Source: Rhizobacter sp. OV335 (GTDB taxonomy: Bacteria > Pseudomonadota > Gammaproteobacteria > Burkholderiales > Burkholderiaceae_C). From it: DNA of 64,000 nt. Location: the NCBI RefSeq assembly GCF_900142965.1, contig NZ_FRCQ01000007.1:161138-225137 (forward strand), written 5' to 3'. The number at the start of each line of letters is the position of its first letter. Within the stretch, counting starts at the first letter, position 1. A model generated the notes under the pieces. The model was not told where the DNA came from. It was given only the letters and a program-made list of their open reading frames with translations, and made no database searches. A program made the position numbers and the translations under genes. Shown here piece after piece: positions 25,727 to 33,642 of the stretch.

Positions 25727-26730
25727 AACAACCCCACTAAACCGGTAACGAGTCCGAATACAGCGGTCGCGAGTGGGGACTTCGTAAACCACTCTAGCAA
25801 GCTGGGCTCGAGGGAGGCCGAACCTCCCTCTGGCGTGGGCGACACGCTAATCAGACGGTTGACGTTGCCGGAGAAAACGACCCGCATCACCGGTGCCGGG
25901 AAGACGAATATCCAGCCGCGCGCGACACTATCCAAGGAGAGCATCTCGGTGTCCTGAAGGTCCGTCGCGCGATTGACCTGCGGCATACGCAGCTTGCCCG
26001 AGACGATCGATGGTGTGCGCATGTCGGCAAAGCCTCGAGCTGGATCGCCCGGCTGCCGCCGATAAAGGTCGATGCTCTCGACGCTCCCAGAAAGCGCATA
26101 GTTGGGTGGGAAATCACCACAGATCGTGACTGTCGTTCCTGGCTTCGCGCGCAGTTCCATCGGCCTGGGCAATTGCCCTGGCGCCTTTGCCGGATGCAGA
26201 ATGAGCAAGTCAAGTCCAAGCTCCACGCTTGCCTTGGGGGCTCGCTGTGCGATTGGAATCTGAATTTCGAAGCACGAGGCCCGCTGCTCTAGAACGACTG
26301 TGGTCCCGGCAGCCACCCTCAAAGAGCTGATTGATGTCGCCGGGTCGGTGATGGCCTTCGCCTGTGCATCTCCCGCGACTTCGAGCGACTTGAGTGGAAT
26401 CTCGGCATCACTTGACATGCCCGCACCGTCCGCGGCGGCGCTGACGACCAGCGTGGATAGCCGAGCATCGACCGTTACCAACGGCCCCCTTAATTTGACG
26501 ATCTCCGCAACGCCGAGGAGTGACAGGGCTACCGCGGCAACCAACAGCGGCAGCTGCCATGAAGGGGCCTCGCTCGCGGGGAAGCGCCCGATCAGCCGGT
26601 CGAGCATTCGTAGAGTTTTGTCGTGCCTACTGAGATCGGCGGTTGTCGATTCCTGGGTCAGACTGGTCTCGAGCCCGACCTCGGCATCCGCGATCTTCTG
26701 CTTCAGCGCTTGGCGAGCGGGCCTTTCCAT
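25687..26730 (-). CDS. Two-pass membrane protein of unknown function in the protease cluster
   Basis: 347 residues. The N-terminal ~55 residues are charged and probably cytoplasmic (LKQKIADAEVGLETSL). A first membrane segment (LPLLVAAVALSLLGVAEIV) is followed by about 240 extracytoplasmic residues, beta-rich with one Cys pair (ASCFEIQ, TICGDFPP). A second segment lies at the end (ATAVFGLVTGLVGLLWALG). Its ATG overlaps the stop of the preceding gene (TGATG). Topology suggests a scaffold or sensor that holds the protease system at the inner membrane. No family recognised. Confidence 0.65.
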   Translation of the reverse strand: MERPARQALKQKIADAEVGLETSLTQESTTADLSRHDKTLRMLDRLIGRFPASEAPSWQLPLLVAAVALSLLGVAEIVKLRGPLVTVDARLSTLVVSAAADGAGMSSDAEIPLKSLEVAGDAQAKAITDPATSISSLRVAAGTTVVLEQRASCFEIQIPIAQRAPKASVELGLDLLILHPAKAPGQLPRPMELRAKPGTTVTICGDFPPNYALSGSVESIDLYRRQPGDPARGFADMRTPSIVSGKLRMPQVNRATDLQDTEMLSLDSVARGWIFVFPAPVMRVVFSGNVNRLISVSPTPEGGSASLEPSLLEWFTKSPLATAVFGLVTGLVGLLWALGRYFGFLAR

Positions 26731-27479
26731 CACGGGATTTGCATCTGCAGGACATCACCCAAAGTCCGATTGCCCGGCCCCACCACTGTGATCTTGACCG
26801 CTGCCTGCCGAGGCGACGGGCCTTTGGGCAGTTTCAGCTCGAGTTGGCTTCCTGCTTCGAGATCTCTCTTCCACAGCTCTTGCGGCCCGCAGGGTTGACC
26901 ATGGATGCATATCTCATAGGCGGCCTGAACTACGGCCGTAGGCGCACGCATGACCAGAACTGGCGAATCGCCCGCTTCCGGGGCGCCCACCGCCACCGGC
27001 AGATACAGCGTGCTTCCGTTGCGGTTGATCCACGCAACGAAGCCCAGATGTTCAGCCTTCAAGCCCTTTGGATGGACAGCAGCCTTCAGGTCAAAATCGA
27101 TACCACTCGCCGGCGGAATGGCATCGAATCGATATGAACCGGTGGGACGCTTGTCCACGCCTATAACCCTCACGGACTGGCCATTCGAAGAACTCGCGAC
27201 CTTTAGCGTTACATGGGGCTGGTCTGGGGAAAATCGCACTGGACCCATCGTGTACGACACGAGTTGCAAGACTGCCCCGTTGTCGAATGCAACTGTGCCG
27301 TCGCAATAGCCACCAGATCTTGCAACATACGGGAAATTGAGCTTCTCCGACTGCGCAAGTATTCCTCTATCACACGCGTCAGGTTGGGCCGCTGCATGGC
27401 CGCAGGTCAACGCGGCAAGCGCAAGCGCAAACGTGGGGGTGAGTCTAAAAGTCCGACGCCACGAGCTCAATAGTGACAT
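26730..27479 (-). CDS. Exported hypothetical protein, first gene of the protease cluster
   Basis: 249 residues with a signal peptide (LTPTFALALAALTCGHAAA). The mature part is beta-strand rich (GTVAFDNGAVLQLVSYTMG, VLVMRAPTAVVQAAYEICIH) with Cys pairs (PDACDRG, GGYCDGT; EICIHGQPCG). It looks like two Ig- or jelly-roll-like domains, but no family is recognised. It starts the leftward cluster of four genes whose junctions all touch or overlap. The ribosome site is weak. Confidence 0.6.
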   Translation of the reverse strand: MSLLSSWRRTFRLTPTFALALAALTCGHAAAQPDACDRGILAQSEKLNFPYVARSGGYCDGTVAFDNGAVLQLVSYTMGPVRFSPDQPHVTLKVASSSNGQSVRVIGVDKRPTGSYRFDAIPPASGIDFDLKAAVHPKGLKAEHLGFVAWINRNGSTLYLPVAVGAPEAGDSPVLVMRAPTAVVQAAYEICIHGQPCGPQELWKRDLEAGSQLELKLPKGPSPRQAAVKITVVGPGNRTLGDVLQMQIP

Positions 27480-27805
27480 GTCGCGCCCCGTGAGTATGGA
27501 ACCGATTGGACGGTATCAGCATCTTCGCGAAGACGTCTTCCTCAAGGCAGATGAGACCATTTGTTTGAGCAAGTGACCCTGACGACGGGATCGCCTGCCC
27601 ACCGTTCAGCTGTGAGCTGCAGGGCCTTCGCGCCGAGCACAACAGCGCCACTGGGCGGCCACTAGCGAGCTGTGCGGGACTTGCCGTGCCCCATCCGCGC
27701 CTACACCATCGCGTCACAAAGCGGCCGGCGGCCAATACGAACGTGCGGTGACAACTAGGCCAGCAGCGCCGAGCTCCAGGGTTGCGCCGTCCAGCTGTGC
27801 AGTGC
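27480..27805. other. Gene-free stretch between CHAP gene and protease cluster
   Basis: About 325 bp with mixed codon signal and no domain. It should carry the promoter of the leftward four-gene cluster. I see no convincing hairpin terminator for the CHAP gene. Confidence 0.35.
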
Positions 27806-28336
27806 TCAGTTGAATATTCGAATGTACGACTTGGTGAGAGTGTGGATGCGTTCCTTCGCCCATACGCCATCGCCTTCACGCTCTCCGTGCCCATTGGTGT
27901 TGCCCTCGATGGTCTTGATCTTGTCGGTCGGCGAAGCTTGATCCTCGATGACTAACCCGATGTGCGAGAAGTCGTACACGACGAAGTCTCCGGCGCGGGC
28001 GAGGCTGGCTTCTGACAAGACCTGAAAGCCGGCGGACGCCGCCCATTTCTCCCAGCCGAAGGCGCTGGCATCGCGGCAGCGCAACTTGTCTGCTTGAGCG
28101 AACGTGAGGCCCGGCCGCTTGAAGTAGGTGCTCAAGTATGCCCGCACCGCTTCGTCCTCGAGCAGCTCGCGCATGATCCAGCAGGTGAAGGCCGCGCACC
28201 AAGGCCATGCACCGGGTTGCAGCCATGTGGCGCCCTGGTATTCGACAACCCGAGCGCCGGTGTTGTTGGCCGGGCCCTCCCTGGTTCCGATCTCTTTGCG
28301 AGCGATGGAGATCAGCTTCTCGATAGCAGGATTCAT
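27806..28336 (-). CDS. CHAP-domain cell-wall hydrolase
   Basis: 176 residues. The CHAP (NlpC/P60-like) catalytic pair is visible: Cys in GAWPWCAAFTCWIM and His in YDFSHIGLVIED, followed by TIEGNTNGHGEREGD. These enzymes cut peptide bonds or the amide bond in peptidoglycan. No signal peptide is seen, as is common for phage endolysins and for effectors exported by other means. The start at 28336 has an ideal AGGAGGT ribosome site 6 bases away. It is divergent from the metallopeptidase lipoprotein. It may be a phage-derived lysin or an antibacterial toxin; no holin or immunity gene is recognised nearby. Confidence 0.8.
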   Translation of the reverse strand: MNPAIEKLISIARKEIGTREGPANNTGARVVEYQGATWLQPGAWPWCAAFTCWIMRELLEDEAVRAYLSTYFKRPGLTFAQADKLRCRDASAFGWEKWAASAGFQVLSEASLARAGDFVVYDFSHIGLVIEDQASPTDKIKTIEGNTNGHGEREGDGVWAKERIHTLTKSYIRIFN

Positions 28337-28552
28337 GTGATACCTCCTGTGCATGGATGGTGGCAGTCCACCGTGGGCGTGCCGCATGCGCGACGCTAGT
28401 CGGGCACGCAGGCTTTGACATCCAGCAGATTGAGGAGGGCTGCAGACAGGCCTGCGCACCAACCGCGTCCGCAACACGACGGATGCTAGTTCCGACCAGG
28501 CAGGTCATGCTGCAGGCATTCGACATGTTCCGTGCAACGACAGGAGGTGCGT

Positions 28553-29548
28553 ATGCTCACCGACATCTGCAGGCTCAGGCGCGCATTCTCGGCCGGTGCG
28601 CTCGCGACCATGGGTGTATGGCTTGCCGCGTGCGGTGGCGGTGGCGATTCGGGCTCACCGCCGTCCGCCGCACCGGTCGAAGTCCAACTTGCCCGGCAAC
28701 TCCAGGCATCGGGCCTTGAGAAAAATCCGCAGTTCTCGCCAGTCATAACCGCACTAGTTAACGAACCTGCGGCGCTTGCGCAGATGGATCAACAGATCGT
28801 TCAATCAACGTCCGCGAGCTACCTCGCTGGTCGCTACACCAACACCTTCAATCGCCTGGCTCAACGTGCCAGCATTGCACGCGTCTATGTGCAAGTGAGC
28901 AGCGATCTCGCCTGCACAGCCGTTCCCTTTGGCGGCGGCGTCGCGGCCAACACACTGATGGTCCTCGACGGAAAGATGCTGGATCTGATGGCGGACGTTG
29001 CAAATGGATTGGCGATGCGGGAGAGTGGCCGCACCAGCTTATCGCTATTGCAGATCGTCGACTTGGCCGCCTCGCAGCAGATGAGCTTCTCCAGATTCTG
29101 TCAGGCGGCGGATCCGCTCGCATTCCCTGATGCGTCGTTGACACCGGGCGAACTCGATCGCAGCGTCGAACTCTTCACCCAGATGACCGGCGGCACGTTC
29201 TTCCATGAGTTCGGCCACATCTGGAACTGGCACTCGCTGGCCAAGCTTCGCGAGCAGATCTTCGTGCCGGGCGGCGGCCTCTTTACCTATACCAGCGTGA
29301 TCGAGGACAACGCCGACATCATCTCGGGCATTCTGAATGCCAAGTCCGGCCATGCGCAAAGCTCGGCCGAACTCGCATACGACCTGATGGCGTTCACCGT
29401 CATCTATAGGCGAAACCCAGGCGGCTACAGCTTCGGCAACACCACGTCCTGGCAGACGCAATACCAGCAGACCTCGCCAACCTACTCCTCACTGGCCACG
29501 CGTAAAGCATTGTTGTCGAGCGGTTTCAGCGGCTGGCGATCCCATTAG
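28553..29548 (+). CDS. Lipoprotein zinc metallopeptidase (HEFGH motif)
   Basis: 331 residues. Signal peptide with lipobox LAAC (FSAGALATMGVWLAAC) followed by a Gly/Ser/Pro spacer. The catalytic motif is GTFFHEFGHIWNWH, about residue 220, with the two His and Glu of the HExxH zincins; VIEDNADIISG downstream may supply the third zinc ligand as in gluzincins. It would act in the periplasm or on the cell surface. The start at 28553 has CAGGAGGT just upstream. Immediate family not recognised. Island cargo by position. Confidence 0.7.
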   Translation: MLTDICRLRRAFSAGALATMGVWLAACGGGGDSGSPPSAAPVEVQLARQLQASGLEKNPQFSPVITALVNEPAALAQMDQQIVQSTSASYLAGRYTNTFNRLAQRASIARVYVQVSSDLACTAVPFGGGVAANTLMVLDGKMLDLMADVANGLAMRESGRTSLSLLQIVDLAASQQMSFSRFCQAADPLAFPDASLTPGELDRSVELFTQMTGGTFFHEFGHIWNWHSLAKLREQIFVPGGGLFTYTSVIEDNADIISGILNAKSGHAQSSAELAYDLMAFTVIYRRNPGGYSFGNTTSWQTQYQQTSPTYSSLATRKALLSSGFSGWRSH

Positions 29549-29647
29549 GTCTGAGTAGGAGATAGCGTAGGTGTAGAGGCCAGTGCTCGACGCATCAGAG
29601 GCGAACCCCTAAGGGATGACACTCGTCCTACGCACGAGCAAGACCAA

Positions 29648-31270
29648 CTATATGTCCGACGAAGCGGCCTCGGCATGGTCGACGTGTTCGGCGGCGATCC
29701 AGCCGCCACGCTTGTCCACGCGTAGCATTCTGCTGGTTCCTCCCTTGGCATGCAGCAAGACATCTATGTAGCCGACCGCCGTCTCTGCAGGGCGCACGCC
29801 ACGCCGGTGCACGACGATGCGCTCGAAGGTGTCCGCGACGAGCTGCCGCGCAGTCGCTCGGTCCTCGTAGTGCAGCTTGTCGACGCCCTCGACCAAGGAT
29901 CTCCACCGCACATCTGCCCCGTGGATGTCGGCTCTGGATGCCTCCGTGACAGCGCGTTCGGTCGCTTTCACCAAGTCCTGCACTTTGCTACGCTCGTCTT
30001 CCAGCTCACGCGCTCGGCGAACGAACGTGACCGGTGCGTCTTCGCTCTCAAGCAGCGCGCCGGCCAGCCGCTCCAGCTTGGTTTCGATGTCCTTCAAGCG
30101 GGACTTGGCCAGCGCCAGCTCGCCACGCAGCACCGCGGAGCGATCGCCGCGATACAGCGCTTGCAGGTTGACCAGGTCGCTGCAGTAGCTCATAAGCGCG
30201 CGCTCGACGGGTGCAGCCGAACACGAGCCGCTCACTGAGCATCCGTCGCCATCGTTGATCCGAACGCACTGGAGGCGACGATGCCCATCAGACAACGTGC
30301 CATCGCTTCGGCGCTTGCTGGCCATTGTCTGGCTCTTCAACGGCCCGCCGCAGTACCCGCAGACTGAAACGCCGAAGCCCGTGAGGATGGATGGAATCTC
30401 GCCGCGCACGTTCCGCCTGCTCCTCGCCGTCGTGAGTTCCTGCAGTTCGGCCCAGACCTCGCGCGTGATGACGGCCGGGTAGTAGTTGAGGAGATGGAAG
30501 GTCTCCGCGTCGAGGTCAAGGTGCTTGTCGCCGATGAGTGCGGGGTGCGCCAGCAAGCGCACCAAGTGCCCGCTGCTCGGGATGGCGTTGCTCACGGCAA
30601 GCCCGGCCAAATGCAGCTCGCGCGCGATGTGTCCGGTGCCTAATCCACGCAGGTACATGTCGACGCCTGCGCGCAGTGCCTCGGCCCGCGGCTCAATCAA
30701 CTCCCACCGTCCATCGACGACCTGCGGCCAGCTCGGCGTCTTGCCGTACCGTATGAGGCCGCGATAGGTCCCCGCCTGCCACCCCTGACACTGCCGGCGA
30801 ATCGCGTCCCGCACCCGTCGGCTCTTCGTGTCGCTTTCCTCGCGTGCCCGGATCATCACCAGCAGGCTGTAGACCAAGTCCATTGGATTGGCCTTCAAGC
30901 CTTCTCGGCTGTAGACCTTCCCGTCTGAAGCGGTGACGACCTTGATTCCCGCGTTGACGATGGATGCCAATTGCGCCTGCGCCTGCAGCGGCTCCGCACG
31001 CGACAACCGATCAAGCCCCTCCACCACTAGAACAGAAGAGGAGGGCACGGCTCCATTCTCTACAGCCCGCAGGAACGCCCCAAGCGCCCCTTGCTTCACA
31101 TGCTTCTGGTGATAGGCCGACAGGCCCTCGTCGCGCAAGCTGAGCTGATCATCGAGCACAAGCCCGTGATCCTTCGCCCACTGCTGGGCATATGCTCGCT
31201 GCCGCTCCGAACTCGCCCCCGCTGCCTGCTTCGCATCGCTGAAGCGGATGTAGCTGTAGACCCTCGCCAT
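29648..31270 (-). CDS. Large serine recombinase (site-specific integrase of the island)
   Basis: 540 residues. An N-terminal resolvase domain has the catalytic Ser in YSYIRFSDAKQ and the conserved VEGLDRLSR region. A recombinase domain follows (AREESDTKSRRVRDAIRRQC, GWQAGTYRGLIRYGKTPSW), then a zinc ribbon (VCGYCGGPLKSQ and CVRINDGDGCSVSGSC) and a coiled coil (LALAKSRLKDIETKLERLAG), the full plan of serine integrases. It cuts and rejoins attP and attB with a 2-bp crossover. The gene starts about 60 bp inside the right attachment repeat, reading inward. Its ribosome site GAGAGG lies in a hairpin downstream of a TPP aptamer, so expression may respond to thiamine pyrophosphate. Confidence 0.92.
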   Translation of the reverse strand: MARVYSYIRFSDAKQAAGASSERQRAYAQQWAKDHGLVLDDQLSLRDEGLSAYHQKHVKQGALGAFLRAVENGAVPSSSVLVVEGLDRLSRAEPLQAQAQLASIVNAGIKVVTASDGKVYSREGLKANPMDLVYSLLVMIRAREESDTKSRRVRDAIRRQCQGWQAGTYRGLIRYGKTPSWPQVVDGRWELIEPRAEALRAGVDMYLRGLGTGHIARELHLAGLAVSNAIPSSGHLVRLLAHPALIGDKHLDLDAETFHLLNYYPAVITREVWAELQELTTARSRRNVRGEIPSILTGFGVSVCGYCGGPLKSQTMASKRRSDGTLSDGHRRLQCVRINDGDGCSVSGSCSAAPVERALMSYCSDLVNLQALYRGDRSAVLRGELALAKSRLKDIETKLERLAGALLESEDAPVTFVRRARELEDERSKVQDLVKATERAVTEASRADIHGADVRWRSLVEGVDKLHYEDRATARQLVADTFERIVVHRRGVRPAETAVGYIDVLLHAKGGTSRMLRVDKRGGWIAAEHVDHAEAASSDI

Positions 31271-31295
31271 TCCTTCCCTCTCTTCTTGTGAGAGG
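31271..31295 (-). promoter_or_regulatory. Ribosome-site hairpin of the recombinase gene
   Basis: In the leader RNA, CCTCTC (31290-31295) can pair with GAGAGG (31277-31282) across a 7-nt loop. GAGAGG is the best ribosome site, 6 bases before the start codon. It lies about 10 bases beyond the chimeric TPP aptamer. Confidence 0.45.
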
Positions 31296-31303
31296 AAAGT
31301 TTA

Positions 31304-31397
31304 CTTTCGCGGCGTGAGGCTTACCTCAATCAGGTTCGAAGGGACTCTCTCAGCCGGCTCGTCGATGGATCGACGGGTCAGCACCCCCAGCGAGGCC
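31304..31397 (-). ncRNA. TPP-riboswitch-like element, right copy; probable attR of the island
   Basis: Minus strand, in order: CCTCGCTGGGGGTGCTGA, GGCTGAGAGAGTCCCTTC, GAACCTGATTGAGGTAAG, CCTCACGCCGCGAAAG. All aptamer core blocks are present and compact, without the 54-nt insert of the left copy. The 3' block deviates (CGCGAAAG instead of AGGGAAG), and its closing stem with GCCTC is poor, as expected if the 3' half came from a different source. It precedes the recombinase gene on the same strand. Confidence 0.65.
31329..31357. repeat. Right attachment-site repeat (putative attR core) inside the TPP-like element
   Basis: 28 of 29 positions match 6971-6999 in direct orientation, at a distance of about 24.36 kb. 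Further homology continues at 31379-31411 (30 of 33 with 7015-7047). The longest uninterrupted identity is 19 bp (AAGGGACTCTCTCAGCCGG). Confidence 0.65.
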
Positions 31398-31518
31398 CGC
31401 CGGGTGAGCGGAGGGCCCGGCTGTCTGCTGGTCTCGGCCGTCCAGCGCTGAGCAGCAGTGAGCCAAGTTTGCGAGCGCCTGCATGCAGCAACGTCTCGGA
31501 CCTCCAGCACTCGACGAA

Positions 31519-32550
31519 TCACGTGCCCCGTTTCTGACCGGCTGGCGAGAGCCCGGCGTTTCGGAGGCTATCAAGGTAGCCGGGCTGCACGGCTGCCTTG
31601 CCGGCGAAGGCACTGTCGATCGCGTCCATGAAGATCCGCGTTCGCTTGGCAATCAGTCGGCGCTCCGGGTAGACCAGATGGACTTCCCCGGCGGGCAGCG
31701 GGTGCTGAGGCAGCAGCGCCTTGACGCGGCCGGCGCGCAGATCCTCTTCGAAGATCCAGGCCGGTGCGAGGCCGATGCCCAGGCCCTGGCGCACCGCGTT
31801 CACGACCGCCTCATTGTTGTTGAGCCGGTAGCGGCCACGAACGTTGATCTCGCCGCCCGCGAAGGGCCAGAGACTTCCAGTGGGCAATCGGGTGTTCAAC
31901 AGGCATTCGTGTTGCATCAAGTCTTGGGGCGTGGCCGGCTCACCATGGCGTTCGAGGTATTCCGTGCTGGCAAATACAGCTCGCTCCGACACGCCAACCT
32001 GTCGTGCAACCAGCCCGCTGCTCTTCAAGGTGCCGACGCGCACAGCCAGGTCGAAGCGCTCCGCGACGAGATCGACGTATTCGTCGGACAGATGGAGCTC
32101 GACTTCCAGATGCGGGTATTTGGCGAGCAACGGCGCGATCAACGGTTGCACATGCAGCAAACCGACGACCATCGAACAGCTGACCCGCAACAGCCCCCGG
32201 GGCTCGTCTTCGTCGCGAGCCACTGACTCCGCCTCGTCGATCGTGTCCAGCGCACGCCTGGCCTCGATGTAGTAGCGCTCCGCCTCGATCGTCAGAGACA
32301 GCTTGCGCGTTGTCCGCTGCAACAGGCGCAGACCGAGGTGCGATTCGAGCGAACCGATGTGGCGACTGACGTTGGGCTGCCCGATGCCCAGTTCACGGGC
32401 CGTTGCGGAGAAGCTGCCTGTCTCCACCGATCGCACGAAGCATTGCATCCACAGAAGCTTGCCTGTTTGTCGAACCAGAGAGCCCTTCTGATCTCGTCGC
32501 AGGGGCGCGCCAGTGTGCCGTGCTGGTGTTGTTGGCTTGTCGTCGTGCAT
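31519..32550 (-). CDS. LysR-family transcriptional regulator
   Basis: 343 residues. The winged helix-turn-helix is FVRSVETGSFSATARELGIG then QPNVSRHIGSLESHLG; a typical LysR effector-binding domain follows (VSCSMVVGLLHVQPLIAPLL, FDLAVRVG, GLGIGLAPAWIFEE). The first ~33 residues are an unusual basic extension, so the true start may be internal. It is divergent from the SDR gene and likely regulates it. The stop codon lies 120 bp outside the right end of the riboswitch-like element; before the island arrived this gene would have lain directly upstream of the TonB receptor's leader. Confidence 0.88.
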   Translation of the reverse strand: MHDDKPTTPARHTGAPLRRDQKGSLVRQTGKLLWMQCFVRSVETGSFSATARELGIGQPNVSRHIGSLESHLGLRLLQRTTRKLSLTIEAERYYIEARRALDTIDEAESVARDEDEPRGLLRVSCSMVVGLLHVQPLIAPLLAKYPHLEVELHLSDEYVDLVAERFDLAVRVGTLKSSGLVARQVGVSERAVFASTEYLERHGEPATPQDLMQHECLLNTRLPTGSLWPFAGGEINVRGRYRLNNNEAVVNAVRQGLGIGLAPAWIFEEDLRAGRVKALLPQHPLPAGEVHLVYPERRLIAKRTRIFMDAIDSAFAGKAAVQPGYLDSLRNAGLSPAGQKRGT

Positions 32551-32711
32551 GTGTCATCCCGCTTTCGCACCGGTGGTTGAAAGAGTGCGAGGAGGCCAGT
32601 CCATGCGATCAAAGCATAGGCGATATGCGCTCGCCCTGCCTTCCAGTGGGTGTCGTGCAACGGGACACTGCATTCCTTGCTGCCAGACAGTGCTCTCCGA
32701 GAGAAGAACTC

Positions 32712-33506
32712 ATGAGGATCGAACTCACCGGCCGAAAGGCCCTCGTCACCGGATCTACCGCGGGCATCGGCCGGGCTATTGCCGAGGGCCTTGCCCGGGC
32801 CGGCGCTTCAGTGGTCATCAATGGACGTACCAAGGAACGCGTGGACACAGCCATCGCAGAGTTGCGTGCGCTGCTGCCGAACGCCGATTTCACCGGTGTC
32901 GCCGCAGACGTCTCCACAGCCGAAGGATCTGCTTCCCTGGCAGCTCAGGCCAAGGATGTCGACATCCTCGTGAACAATGCGGGCACGGCATATCCAAAGG
33001 GCTTCTTCGAACAGAACGATGCCGACTGGCTCGACCTGTACCAACTCAACGTCATGAGCGGCGTTCGCGCATCACGGCACTTCATGCCGGGCATGATCCA
33101 GCGAGGGTGGGGTCGCGTGGTGTTCATCAGCAGCGAGTCGGCCATTGCGGTTCCCAAGGAGATGATCGACTACGGCGTCACGAAGACGGCGCAGCTCGCC
33201 GTGTCCCGGGGGTTGGCCGAGCTCGCCAAGGGCACGGGCGTTACCGTCAACGCCGTCCTGCCCGGCCCCACTCGCTCCGAAATCATGAACAACTGGATGA
33301 AGGCGTCCGCGAAGGAGCAAGGCGTCACCCAGGAAGAAGCCGAGCAGAACTTCCTGGACACGACCCGGCCCTCCACGCTGACCAATCGTTTTGCGACGAC
33401 CGAAGAAGTGGCAAATCTGGTCGTCTACGTGTGTTCGGAGCAGTCTTCTGGAACGACGGGTTCTTCACTGAGAGTCGACGGGGGCATTGTCCGCTCCATC
33501 ATCTGA
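32712..33506 (+). CDS. Short-chain dehydrogenase/reductase (SDR)
   Basis: 264 residues with the classical SDR motifs: cofactor loop TGSTAGIGRAIAE near residue 13, NNAG near residue 88, catalytic Ser in VFISSESA, YGVTK (Tyr and Lys), and VNAVLPGPTRSEIM. A basic residue after the first strand (INGRTKERVD) suggests NADP(H). It oxidises or reduces a hydroxyl/carbonyl group; the substrate is unknown. The LysR gene is transcribed from the opposite strand 161 bp away and probably controls it. Confidence 0.9.
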   Translation: MRIELTGRKALVTGSTAGIGRAIAEGLARAGASVVINGRTKERVDTAIAELRALLPNADFTGVAADVSTAEGSASLAAQAKDVDILVNNAGTAYPKGFFEQNDADWLDLYQLNVMSGVRASRHFMPGMIQRGWGRVVFISSESAIAVPKEMIDYGVTKTAQLAVSRGLAELAKGTGVTVNAVLPGPTRSEIMNNWMKASAKEQGVTQEEAEQNFLDTTRPSTLTNRFATTEEVANLVVYVCSEQSSGTTGSSLRVDGGIVRSII

Positions 33507-33642
33507 CCGTCGTGCACGGGGCAAGCGGCTGGCTTGATCGATTCTTCAGAGGGGGAACACGGATTGCCGGAGTGTTCTGGTGCGCAGCAGCGGATCCGCC
33601 GGTGCTGCGGCACGGCACTTCGACACTTGACTGGAGAAGACG

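Larger units (their letters stand above)
6971..31357. mobile_element. Integrated genomic island of about 24.4 kb (serine-recombinase type) carrying defence and envelope genes
   Basis: Bounded by direct repeats that lie within two co-oriented TPP riboswitch-like sequences, with a large serine recombinase next to the right repeat. Several cargo genes (patatin-like, protease cluster, region near 23 kb) are less GC-rich than the flanking host genes. It contains no recognisable conjugation, replication or phage structural genes, so it is an integrative cargo island that may depend on another element for transfer. Confidence 0.7.

Noticed and set aside
31329..31360. CTCTCAG-containing segment as glycine riboswitch
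   Set aside because: The glycine aptamer also carries CTCTCAGG-like text, but read on the minus strand the order CTGAGAGAGTCCCTT, GAACCTGAT and the CCTC-containing hairpin fits TPP instead.
33507..33642. Extra small gene between SDR and beta-barrel genes
   Set aside because: No start with a ribosome site and no continuous codon preference; treated as spacer.
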